DNA from: Akkermansiaceae bacterium
GTDB taxonomy: Bacteria; Verrucomicrobiota; Verrucomicrobiia; Verrucomicrobiales; Akkermansiaceae
Direction: 5' to 3'
NCBI GenBank assembly: GCA_023300205.1
Contig: JALZVD010000261.1
Coordinates: forward strand, 1 to 5,338
DNA length: 5,338 bases
Numbering within the stretch: the stretch's first letter is position 1; the number at the start of each line of letters is the position of its first letter. The notes beneath the pieces were generated by a model, which was not told the origin of the DNA, made no database searches, and saw nothing but the letters and a program-made list of their open reading frames with translations. Of this stretch, positions 1 through 5,338 are shown in pieces. A program made the position numbers and the translations under genes.

Positions 1-531
1 AAGCCAATCTGTCTAGTCGGAACGAAATCACTCACTGGAACTACGAATCTAGCGCCATTCTCTAGCATTACTCATCTGGGTTCTAATCCGATGCTTATGG
101 GAATGGTGACGCGTCCTGACACAGTAGAGCGGCACACCTTGCGTAATATTTTAAGCACAGAATCTTGGACGCTGAATCATGTCCATAGAGAGATACTCGA
201 GCGAGCTCACCAGTGCTCAGCTCGCTACCCTGATGAGATTTCTGAGTTCACAGCAGTAGGACTAAGCGAGGAATTTTACCCAGAGATATCAGCTCCTTTT
301 GTAAGGCAAAGCCGAGTTAAGTATGCTCTAGGTCTCGAAGATATAGTAGACATTAAGGCGAATAATACTAAACTGGTCATCGGACGCGTCCAGCTTGTCA
401 TTATGCCTGAAACTAGCTTCCGAGCCGATGGAGGTATCGACCTAATAGAAACTGAAGCACTCGCATCTACAGCACTAGACACTTACTTCTCTGTCAGTAA
501 GGTCGCTCAGCTGCCCTACGCTAAACCTTAA
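1..531 (+). CDS. Flavin reductase-like FMN-binding protein, 5' end cut off
   Basis: The reading frame is open from base 1 to the TAA at 529-531, giving 176 visible residues; the first in-frame ATG (91) lies inside the conserved domain, so the true start is outside the window. The visible part matches the flavin reductase-like split-barrel family (DIM6/NtaB type): KPICLVGT near the start, then NLAPFSS, a G-S-N-P turn, a T-L-R-N-I segment and a later SEF..VGLSEE stretch. Members bind FMN and either reduce flavin with NAD(P)H or act as flavin-dependent oxygenases in the cytoplasm. Family proteins are usually about 200-220 residues, so roughly 20-40 N-terminal residues are missing. It is followed after 8 nt by a DUF2071 gene and then an FAD oxidoreductase, so all three are probably co-transcribed. 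The family is clear; the substrate cannot be read from the sequence. Confidence 0.87.
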   Translation, partial: KPICLVGTKSLTGTTNLAPFSSITHLGSNPMLMGMVTRPDTVERHTLRNILSTESWTLNHVHREILERAHQCSARYPDEISEFTAVGLSEEFYPEISAPFVRQSRVKYALGLEDIVDIKANNTKLVIGRVQLVIMPETSFRADGGIDLIETEALASTALDTYFSVSKVAQLPYAKP

Positions 532-539
532 TCTAGGAA

Positions 540-1286
540 ATGAATATCCCCACAGATCAACAACGTATAGACGCACGTCAAAAGCCTAAATCATCCGTAG
601 TCATGCGGCAGGATTGGAGTCACTTACTCTTTCTTCACTGGGAGGTTTCTCCTGAGGAAATCCAAGGCAGACTACCCGAGGGCCTTTTCGTAGATACTTA
701 CGAAGGTAAGGCTTACCTGGGGGTGGTGCCATTCTTCATGGAGAAAGTTCGACCGTCTTACCTGCCTTGCGTTCCTGGCTTATCATGGTTCCAAGAGCTA
801 AATCTCAGAACTTACGTCCACGATAAACACGGCAGGCCAGGGGTCTGGTTCTTCACCCTAGATTGTGATCAATGGCTAGCGGTGAAGATAGCGCGTATGC
901 TATTTCACCTACCTTACAACCATGCGAAAATGTCATCTACGGTGAAGGCAAACTACCTCATCTATAAATCACAGAGGAAAGGGGATTCTACCGAACAAGT
1001 TTTCAAATACCCAGAGACCTTAACAAATAAGCAAGAAGCCGAAGTCGGAACACTAGAATTTTTCTTGTTAGAACGATATCGTTTATTTAGTCAACGTAAG
1101 AATGGGAGTATTTATGAAGGTCTAGTTCACCACCAGCCCTACCAGTATGAGTACATCGAGAAGTCTCCACAACCAACTGAACTATTCTCACTCTGCGGTT
1201 TCAATGAACCGGACGACGCTCCCGTTTCAGCGATGATAGCAGCTACTGTTACAGTGAAAATTCACCCTCTCAAAAAATCTACCTAA
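540..1286 (+). CDS. DUF2071 (YqjF-like) family protein
   Basis: This 248-residue protein matches the DUF2071/YqjF family over its whole length. Family landmarks are LLFLHWEV at residues 29-36, LPEGL and TYEGKAYLGVVPFFM at about 45-67, VRPSYLP at 70-76, and FQELNLRTYV at 84-93, followed by GRPGVWFFTLDCD and LPYNHAKM. The biochemical role of the family is not established; the fold is related to acetoacetate decarboxylase-like proteins, but catalysis should not be assumed. No signal peptide or membrane segment is visible, so it is probably cytoplasmic. The ATG at 540 fits family length; AGGA just before it is too close to be a good ribosome binding site, and the alternative ATG at 603 (residue 22) would begin right at the conserved block. 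The 8-nt gap from the preceding stop suggests translational coupling. Confidence 0.85.
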   Translation: MNIPTDQQRIDARQKPKSSVVMRQDWSHLLFLHWEVSPEEIQGRLPEGLFVDTYEGKAYLGVVPFFMEKVRPSYLPCVPGLSWFQELNLRTYVHDKHGRPGVWFFTLDCDQWLAVKIARMLFHLPYNHAKMSSTVKANYLIYKSQRKGDSTEQVFKYPETLTNKQEAEVGTLEFFLLERYRLFSQRKNGSIYEGLVHHQPYQYEYIEKSPQPTELFSLCGFNEPDDAPVSAMIAATVTVKIHPLKKST

Positions 1287-1302
1287 CAACCTCTTTACAG
1301 TA

Positions 1303-2559
1303 ATGACTCCCTCACGAACTAAAGAAGTCATCATTATCGGTGCAGGTCTCTCAGGTCTGGCCTGTGCTCTAGAACTTATAAAGAACGGGGTCAGTGTCCA
1401 GTTACTAGAACAAGCTGACGCTCCTGGAGGAAGAGTTAGGACTGATGAGGTAGAAGGCTTTCTTCTAGACCGTGGTTTCCAAGTTTACCTAGACGCATAC
1501 CCTAATGCGGGTCAGCTGTTAGACTTAGCTGCACTGAACCTCAAGTCATTTGAACCCGGTGCCATCATATTTGAGAAAGGGAAGAGGCATCGACTAATGG
1601 ATGTCTTTCGTCGTCCACTTAGTGTGTTTACTAGCGCCTTCTCACCAATTGGTAATATTATCGATAAGGCATTAGTCGCAAAGCTACGTTTTTCTCTCCA
1701 GTTCAGTTCTGTAGAGGAAATCCAGCAGCGCGAAGATCTATCAACGGAGATCTATCTCAAACAATTTGGCTTCAGCGATGCCATGATCAATCACTTCTTC
1801 CGGAGCTTCTATGGAGGTATCTTCCTAGAAAATGAGCTCCGTACATCTAGTCGGATGTTTGAATTCACCTTTAAAATGTTCACTGAAGGCTCAGCGACAC
1901 TACCTGCTAGAGGTATGGAAGAAATCCCGCGTCAACTTGCGGCTCGCTTACCAGATGGAACTCTACGCTGTAATACCATCGTGTCTGAGATCAATGCACA
2001 TGAAGTCACATTATCAACGGGAGAAAAACTAAGCTCTGATCAATTAGTCCTGGCAGTGCCTTCCGACGCAGCTCAGAAGCTATTGCCATCCCTAGACCTT
2101 ACTATAATGAAATGGAGGTCGGTTACTAATTGTTACTTTGCAGCTCCAGACTCTCCACTTAATGAAGCGATAATTGCTTTATCTGGAGATCCAGATAGCC
2201 TAATTAATAATGTCTCAGTGCCTTCCGATCTTTCATCACAATACGCGCCTGAAGGTCAGTCACTAGTTTCAGTCTCAATTTTAGGTCTTCATGATGAGCC
2301 AGACTTTCTATCAAAAGTCCTTAGCGAACTAACCAAATGGTATGGCGACCAAGTTACCAGCTGGAGACACCTCCGCACAGATAGAATAGAAAGAGCACTC
2401 CCTGAGCAGACACCAGCCACTAAACCTCCCGCTGAGAGGGCAGGTGGTATATACCTCTGTAGTGATCAACACACCACCAGCTCAATAGAAGGGGCAATTA
2501 TCTCTGGACAGCAAACCGCAAAACGAATTTTAAAGCAAAGATCTACAGGAAGCGTGTAA
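1303..2559 (+). CDS. FAD-dependent oxidoreductase, amine oxidase/phytoene desaturase-like
   Basis: The 418-residue product starts with a Rossmann FAD-binding motif, VIIIGAGLSGLA, with glycines at 13, 15 and 18 and an acidic residue (E36) ending the second strand where it would hold the FAD ribose. The GGR motif (42-44) and a RGFQVYLDAYP stretch follow, as in protoporphyrinogen oxidase, amine oxidase and carotenoid desaturase-like enzymes. The C-terminus has the second FAD contact, GGIYLCSDQHTTSSIEGAIISG (from about 381), although the usual G-D pair reads S387-D388. No membrane segment is evident. It is the last gene of the operon, 16 nt after the DUF2071 gene, and ends shortly before a hairpin terminator. 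There is no obvious Shine-Dalgarno sequence. The superfamily is secure; the substrate is unknown, and similar proteins often sit near photolyase or carotenoid genes, none of which is visible here. Confidence 0.87.
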   Translation: MTPSRTKEVIIIGAGLSGLACALELIKNGVSVQLLEQADAPGGRVRTDEVEGFLLDRGFQVYLDAYPNAGQLLDLAALNLKSFEPGAIIFEKGKRHRLMDVFRRPLSVFTSAFSPIGNIIDKALVAKLRFSLQFSSVEEIQQREDLSTEIYLKQFGFSDAMINHFFRSFYGGIFLENELRTSSRMFEFTFKMFTEGSATLPARGMEEIPRQLAARLPDGTLRCNTIVSEINAHEVTLSTGEKLSSDQLVLAVPSDAAQKLLPSLDLTIMKWRSVTNCYFAAPDSPLNEAIIALSGDPDSLINNVSVPSDLSSQYAPEGQSLVSVSILGLHDEPDFLSKVLSELTKWYGDQVTSWRHLRTDRIERALPEQTPATKPPAERAGGIYLCSDQHTTSSIEGAIISGQQTAKRILKQRSTGSV

Positions 2560-2591
2560 TACGTATAAGTAATAACTCTATTTCAGGGCAC

Positions 2592-2630
2592 AAAAAAGCC
2601 TGAGGAATTAGAAAATCTCAGGCTATTTTT
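2592..2630. terminator. Bidirectional intrinsic terminator
   Basis: An 8-bp perfect stem pairs AGCCTGAG (2597-2604) with CTCAGGCT (2617-2624) across a 12-nt loop. On the + strand it is followed by ATTTTT (2625-2630), and on the minus strand by a run of six T (complement of 2592-2597). It lies 33 nt after the stop of the FAD oxidoreductase and 15 nt beyond the 3' end of the minus-strand tRNA-Lys, so it can end both converging transcripts. Confidence 0.88.
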
Positions 2631-2644
2631 GACTTGATAAAAAG

Positions 2645-2717
2645 TACGCAGACTGGGACTCGAACCCAGGACCAATTGGTTAAAAGCCAACTGCTCTACC
2701 AACTGAGCTATCTGCGC
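2645..2717 (-). tRNA. tRNA-Lys (anticodon UUU)
   Basis: Read on the minus strand, the 73-nt sequence folds into a complete cloverleaf: acceptor arms GCGCAGA and TCTGCGT, D stem GCTC/GAGC with AGTTGGTA in the loop, anticodon stem GTTGG/CCAAT around loop CTTTTAA, a 5-nt variable loop, T stem CTGGG/CCCAG and T loop TTCGAGT. The anticodon is TTT, so it decodes AAA (and AAG by wobble) as lysine. The discriminator base is A. The next bases are CTT, so the CCA end is not encoded and must be added by CCA-adding enzyme. The first acceptor pair is a G1-U72 wobble instead of the usual G-C, and the anticodon stem opens with G27-U43. An overlapping 78-codon minus-strand reading frame is an artefact of this gene. 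Confidence 0.97.
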
Positions 2718-2746
2718 TTTTTTGTTGGATTTACTGTTTGTAATGT

Positions 2747-2762
2747 GCGCCCTTTCGAGCGC
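2747..2762 (-). other. GAAA-capped hairpin in the tRNA-Lys leader
   Basis: On the minus strand GCGCTC-GAAA-GGGCGC forms a 6-bp stem (one U-G pair) closed by a GNRA-type GAAA tetraloop. It lies 29 nt upstream of the mature tRNA 5' end. If the promoter proposed at 2769-2797 is right, the hairpin would sit at the very 5' end of the primary transcript. No T run follows, so it is not an intrinsic terminator. A role in precursor stability or processing is only a guess. Confidence 0.55.
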
Positions 2763-2768
2763 CGCAGA

Positions 2769-2797
2769 GAGATAGTTAAAAATGTGTAATTTGGCAA
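2769..2797 (-). promoter_or_regulatory. Possible promoter of tRNA-Lys
   Basis: On the minus strand TTGCCA (complement of 2792-2797; five of six bases match the sigma-70 -35 box) is followed after exactly 17 nt by TATCTC (complement of 2769-2774), a weak -10 box matching at three positions. A GC-rich stretch, CTGCGGCGC, lies just downstream, as in many growth-rate-controlled stable-RNA promoters. The -35 and spacing are good and the -10 is poor, so this is a candidate only. Confidence 0.4.
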
Positions 2798-2820
2798 GAC
2801 ACTTTTTCACTTTTTTCATT

Positions 2821-3060
2821 TTAATTTTTGATGGTGCACTAAAGATGGAGGGTGGGGTGAAGGGAAATGGCTGAAACAGAAATTGTTGAGAAGTTTTAGG
2901 GTGGTGTTGGATGATGGTTAAAATAGGTTGCCTGAAAATGATCTTGTACTATGAGGTGGGTGGTTTGGGGTTCAGAGGTGGGTTAGGGATGTGATTTTGG
3001 GGTGGTTTTTTGGGGTGTGATTTTAGGGTGGATTTTTTTGTGATATATTGGTTGTTTTTT
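2821..3060. other. Non-coding, extremely G/T-rich divergent region
   Basis: No credible gene lies on either strand here. By hand count the + strand holds about 88 G and only 9 C in 240 bases, and the last 60 bases have no C at all. G runs alternate with T runs. It separates the minus-strand tRNA-Lys from the + strand nusA gene. No canonical DnaA box (TTATNCACA or its complement) was found. The tandem repeats and the proposed nusA promoter are listed separately. Confidence 0.75.
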
Positions 3061-3064
3061 GAGG
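2991..3064 (+). repeat. Three imperfect tandem GT-rich repeats
   Basis: Copies begin at 2991, 3017 and 3040, each opening with GTGAT and continuing with a G-rich centre and a run of six or seven T. Copies one and two agree at 19 of their first 21 positions; copies one and three agree at about 19 of 25. The spacing is 26 and then 23 nt. The core TTTT(A/G)GGGTGG also occurs earlier at 2894-2904. The function is unknown; they could be binding sites, slippage-derived sequence or part of a G-quadruplex-prone tract. Confidence 0.6.
3041..3049 (+). promoter_or_regulatory. Possible extended -10 promoter for nusA-infB
   Basis: TGATATATT reads as a TG-N extended -10 element followed by TATATT, five of six matches to TATAAT. 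No good -35 box lies 16-18 nt upstream, which is tolerated with extended -10 promoters. Transcription would start near 3056, giving a leader of about 230 nt before nusA. The region is T-rich, so a chance match is possible. Confidence 0.4.
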
Positions 3065-3124
3065 TTTGATGTTGGCGTCATCGGTTCTTGTTGTTTTGTT
3101 TCAGGTTATGGGTTGGATTATTTT

Positions 3125-3193
3125 TTGTGTGGAGACTTTCCTTGTTTATTGCTTGCAATTTTAAGGAGTCTAAGGCATATCACTGCCACACAA
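3125..3193 (+). ncRNA. Predicted structured 5' leader RNA of nusA (unrecognised class)
   Basis: TTGTGTGG (3125-3132) pairs perfectly with CCACACAA (3186-3193), an 8-bp closing helix. Directly stacked on it is a second helix: AGACT (3133-3137) with AGTCT (3167-3171), a two-T bulge, then CCTTG (3140-3144) with TAAGG (3162-3166), a small T-rich internal loop, and ATTG/CAAT closed by CTTG (3148-3159). Bases 3172-3185 stay unpaired. The domain is followed at 3209-3237 by a terminator-like hairpin and then by nusA at 3289, an arrangement typical of cis-acting leader RNAs. It matches no riboswitch, T-box or ribosomal-protein leader that I recognise. The open reading frame running through it (from a TTG at 3088) gives a product unlike NusA and is not considered coding. 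Confidence 0.5.
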
Positions 3194-3208
3194 CTCTAAA
3201 GGACGGCG

Positions 3209-3237
3209 AGGGGTGGGTTTTTATAACCCACTCTTTT
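3209..3237 (+). terminator. Terminator-like hairpin (possible attenuator) before nusA
   Basis: GGGTGGGTT (3211-3219) pairs with AACCCACTC (3225-3233), nine pairs including one G-U, with a 5-nt loop TTTAT. It is followed by only four T (3234-3237), so it would be a weak terminator. It lies 51 nt before the nusA start. A second copy of TGGGTT at 3109-3114 could pair with AACCCA (3225-3230) and break this hairpin, which would allow an attenuation switch; this is inference from base pairing alone. Confidence 0.5.
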
Positions 3238-3288
3238 GCGTCTCTGGAGAAGAGGTTTTATCAATTTAGAATAAGAGAAACTAGAATC

Positions 3289-4554
3289 ATGACTAACGAT
3301 ATTGTTGCATTAATCGACTATTACGAGAAGGAGAAGGGGATCGACCGCGATAAAGTGGTGGGTGCGCTCCAGTATGCCTTCCTTTCTGCTTACCGTAAGA
3401 TGGTAGCGGGCTCAGATGCTATCGAAGAGATGCGTGCTGCTGTGGATACTCGCAAGGGAGATATTACCATTTATGCAACTGTGCGTGCGGTGGAAGATGA
3501 AGATTATACCGACAAGTGGAATGAAGTGCCTCTTTCATTGGCTCGTAAGAGTAAGACAGAGGCTGAGGTTGGTGATCCGATAGAGTTTAATGTTACTCCG
3601 AAGAATTTTGGTCGTATTGCGGTGCAGACAGCTAAGCAGACGATGATGCAGCGTTTGCGTCAGGCTGAGAAGGAGATGATCTATGACGAGTTCAAGGATA
3701 GAGCTGGTGATATTGTGAGTGGAACGGTTCGACGTTTTGAGAAGTCTGATGTCTGGGTGGATCTAGGTAAATTTGAAGGTAAGATGAGCTCACGTGAGCG
3801 GGTGAATACTGAGGAGTATAATGTGGGAGACCGGATCCGTGCTTATGTGGTGGCTGTAGAGAATGAGACGCGTGGACCGGAAATTATTCTGTCCCGTAGT
3901 CATCCTAATTTTGTTCGTAGGTTATTTGAAGCTGAGGTTAGCGAGATAGCGGACCGGACGGTGGACATCAAGGGTGTGGCGCGTGAAGCGGGCTACCGAA
4001 CTAAGGTGGCTGTCTGGAGTGCAGATGATAATGTGGATCCTGTAGGGGCATGCGTAGGTCTGAGAGGTGCACGGGTGAAGAATATTGTTAGAGAGCTTAA
4101 CAATGAGAAGGTGGATATTATTCGTTGGAGTGAGGATCCTACTGAGTTTCTTCATGAGGCGCTTAAGCCGGCTGTCTTGACTTCTATTAAGCTAGATGCA
4201 GATAAGAAGGTGGCTCATGTTACTGTGGCGGAAGAGGAGCTTAGCAAGGCGATAGGGCGCAGAGGTCAGAATGCTAGACTTACATCTAGGCTTATGGGCT
4301 GGGATGTGCAGGTGAGTAAGGATGAAAGCCAGCATGAGCAGTTTGAGGCGCGAGTTTCAGATGCATCTCATTCCTTAGCGGGGCAAACAGGCTTAGATGA
4401 TGAGACATCTGGTAAGCTTTTCCGAGCAGGAGGAATCAATGCAGAGATGATCTTGCAGATGGATGCTGAGTATGTTTCTCAAGCATTAGAAATTTCAGAA
4501 GAAGAAGCAGTTGTTATTTTACAGACTGTTAAAGACAATCAGGCTAAAGCGTAA
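3289..4554 (+). CDS. nusA: Transcription termination/antitermination factor NusA
   Basis: NusA binds RNA polymerase near the RNA exit channel and modulates pausing, termination and antitermination. The 421-residue product shows the family's domains in order: an N-terminal polymerase-binding domain beginning MTNDIVALIDYYEKEKGID; an S1 RNA-binding domain from about residue 138 to 200; the SRSHPNFVRRLF linker from 202; KH1 with GLRG at 257-260 within DPVGACVGLRGARVKNI; and KH2 with GRRG at 323-326 within AIGRRGQNARL. The last ~65 residues form one helix-hairpin-helix-like acidic repeat (GKLFRAGGINAEMILQMDAE), where E. coli NusA (495 residues) has two. The ATG at 3289 is chosen because conserved sequence begins there; the frame is open further upstream to a TTG at 3088, but that extension is not NusA-like. 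Only a weak purine stretch (AAGAGAAA) precedes the start. infB follows after 92 nt. Confidence 0.96.
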   Translation: MTNDIVALIDYYEKEKGIDRDKVVGALQYAFLSAYRKMVAGSDAIEEMRAAVDTRKGDITIYATVRAVEDEDYTDKWNEVPLSLARKSKTEAEVGDPIEFNVTPKNFGRIAVQTAKQTMMQRLRQAEKEMIYDEFKDRAGDIVSGTVRRFEKSDVWVDLGKFEGKMSSRERVNTEEYNVGDRIRAYVVAVENETRGPEIILSRSHPNFVRRLFEAEVSEIADRTVDIKGVAREAGYRTKVAVWSADDNVDPVGACVGLRGARVKNIVRELNNEKVDIIRWSEDPTEFLHEALKPAVLTSIKLDADKKVAHVTVAEEELSKAIGRRGQNARLTSRLMGWDVQVSKDESQHEQFEARVSDASHSLAGQTGLDDETSGKLFRAGGINAEMILQMDAEYVSQALEISEEEAVVILQTVKDNQAKA

Positions 4555-4646
4555 TTAATCATTATGGTGTAGCTATAGAAGAATCATTCAAATGTGGTTT
4601 CCTTAATGGGGGCGCATCTAATCCAGTATAACCAATTCACAGCTCC

Positions 4647-5338
4647 ATGGCTGATCAGAAAGATAATAACAAAAAGAAGAAGGAGAGTTTAGACTTAGTT
4701 TCAGATAAGCCTAAGCCTTCACGTCGTCAACGCCAGAGGGAGGAAGCAACGGCTTCTAAGGTTAAGACTGTAGATGATCAGAAGCGCGAGGCGTTAGATA
4801 TTTTTGCCGAAGAGGGGAAGAAGAAGACATCTCAGGTAAAGAAAACTGCTGCGGGTAAGAAGGATATTCTGCCGAGTATTTCTAAGCTGGGTGAAGATAA
4901 AGATGTGGAGTTTACTAAAGCTGCGTCTGAAGTTGATGCTGAAGATGCTGGTTCTGAGTCTGAAAAGTGTTCATCTGCTGAGGTAAGCACGAGTGATGAT
5001 GGTGATGAGGGGGTTATTTTACTTAAGCCACCTATTATTGTGAGTGAGCTAGCTGAGAGTATGGGGTTGAAGCCTTTCCAGTTAATGGCTGACTTGATTA
5101 AGTTAGAGGTATTTGTTGCTCCTAATCAGGCGATTGAGCCTGAGGTGGCTGAGAAGCTTTGTGCTACTCATGGTTTCAAGAGTGACCGTGAGAAGCGAGA
5201 GAAGGGTGCTGGAGTTCATAAGGTAGAGGAGAAATTTGTAGAGCCTGAGAAGGAAGAGGAGGAGCCTGAAGATGAGATGAAGCTGCGCGCTCCGATCATT
5301 ACTTTCATGGGGCATGTGGATCATGGTAAGACATCGTT
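4647..5338 (+). CDS. infB: Translation initiation factor IF-2, 3' end cut off
   Basis: IF-2 is the GTPase that brings initiator tRNA to the 30S subunit and promotes subunit joining. The 230 complete codons seen cover the N-terminal part. Residues 1-125 are low-complexity and charged, with a lysine cluster near residue 9. An IF2_N helical domain spans about 128-178 (IIVSELAESMGLKPFQLMADLIKLEVFVAPNQ). A short acidic linker around 199-210 (EPEKEEEEPEDE) follows, then RAPIITFMGHVDHGKTS, in which G222-T229 is the P-loop (G1) motif of the GTPase domain, just before the window ends. The ATG at 4647 is the first start after an in-frame TAA at 4629. No clear Shine-Dalgarno sequence precedes it. The nusA-infB order is the usual bacterial arrangement, so the two are probably co-transcribed. 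Confidence 0.96.
   Translation, partial: MADQKDNNKKKKESLDLVSDKPKPSRRQRQREEATASKVKTVDDQKREALDIFAEEGKKKTSQVKKTAAGKKDILPSISKLGEDKDVEFTKAASEVDAEDAGSESEKCSSAEVSTSDDGDEGVILLKPPIIVSELAESMGLKPFQLMADLIKLEVFVAPNQAIEPEVAEKLCATHGFKSDREKREKGAGVHKVEEKFVEPEKEEEEPEDEMKLRAPIITFMGHVDHGKTS

Noticed and set aside
276..482. 68-codon minus-strand reading frame
   Set aside because: Antisense shadow of the flavin reductase-like gene with no recognisable family features.
1832..2032. 66-codon + strand reading frame
   Set aside because: Out-of-frame shadow within the FAD oxidoreductase gene.
2583..2819. 78-codon minus-strand reading frame
   Set aside because: It runs across the tRNA-Lys gene and the terminator; its LVEQLAFNQLVLGSSPS stretch is simply translated tRNA sequence, a well-known false protein.
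3088..3288. N-terminal extension of NusA from a TTG at 3088
   Set aside because: The 67 extra residues are unlike any NusA N-terminus, the conserved sequence begins at the ATG at 3289, and the stretch is better explained by RNA helices.
2821..3288. Replication origin with DnaA boxes
   Set aside because: The skew switch suggested it, but I found no TTATNCACA-type box and no dnaA, dnaN or similar gene, so it is not annotated as an origin.
3922..4155. 77-codon minus-strand reading frame
   Set aside because: Antisense shadow of the conserved KH1 part of nusA.
4555..4646. Separate promoter or terminator between nusA and infB
   Set aside because: The 92-nt gap shows no convincing hairpin with a T run and no paired -35/-10 boxes.
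5103..5324. 73-codon minus-strand reading frame, leucine-rich
   Set aside because: Antisense of infB; the leucine richness comes from reading the complement of GAG/AAG codons.

Overview
This window looks like a piece of bacterial chromosome with moderate GC content. The core genes (NusA, IF-2, tRNA-Lys) are ordinary bacterial housekeeping genes. The wording of NusA and IF-2, the lack of clear Shine-Dalgarno sequences and a tRNA without an encoded CCA would suit a Verrucomicrobiota-type organism. That placement rests on recollection of the families, not on a search, and should be treated as a guess.

Left part (1-2559, + strand): three tightly spaced genes that read as the end of one operon. 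They are a flavin-reductase-like FMN-binding protein cut by the window start, a DUF2071/YqjF-family protein, and an FAD-dependent oxidoreductase of the amine oxidase/phytoene desaturase-like superfamily. Gaps are 8 and 16 nt. A hairpin flanked by A and T runs at 2592-2630 can terminate this operon from the left and the tRNA from the right.

Middle part (2645-3288): tRNA-Lys(UUU) on the minus strand with a possible promoter and a small GAAA-capped hairpin in its leader, then a long non-coding divergent region. Bases 2821-3060 are extremely G/T-rich on the + strand (about 88 G to 9 C by my count) and hold imperfect tandem repeats with many G runs. An extended -10 element lies in the last repeat. 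The following ~230 nt form a predicted structured leader for nusA: an 8-bp closing helix around an interrupted hairpin, followed by a terminator-like hairpin. I do not recognise it as a known RNA class; it is the best candidate here for something undescribed.

Right part (3289-5338, + strand): nusA and the 5' end of infB, the usual transcription/translation-factor pair, but without rimP in front of nusA. Base skew on the + strand changes from slightly C-rich or neutral in the left operon to strongly G-rich from about 2820 onward although all protein genes are on the same strand. This suggests a replication-strand switch, a rearrangement joint or an acquired left block.
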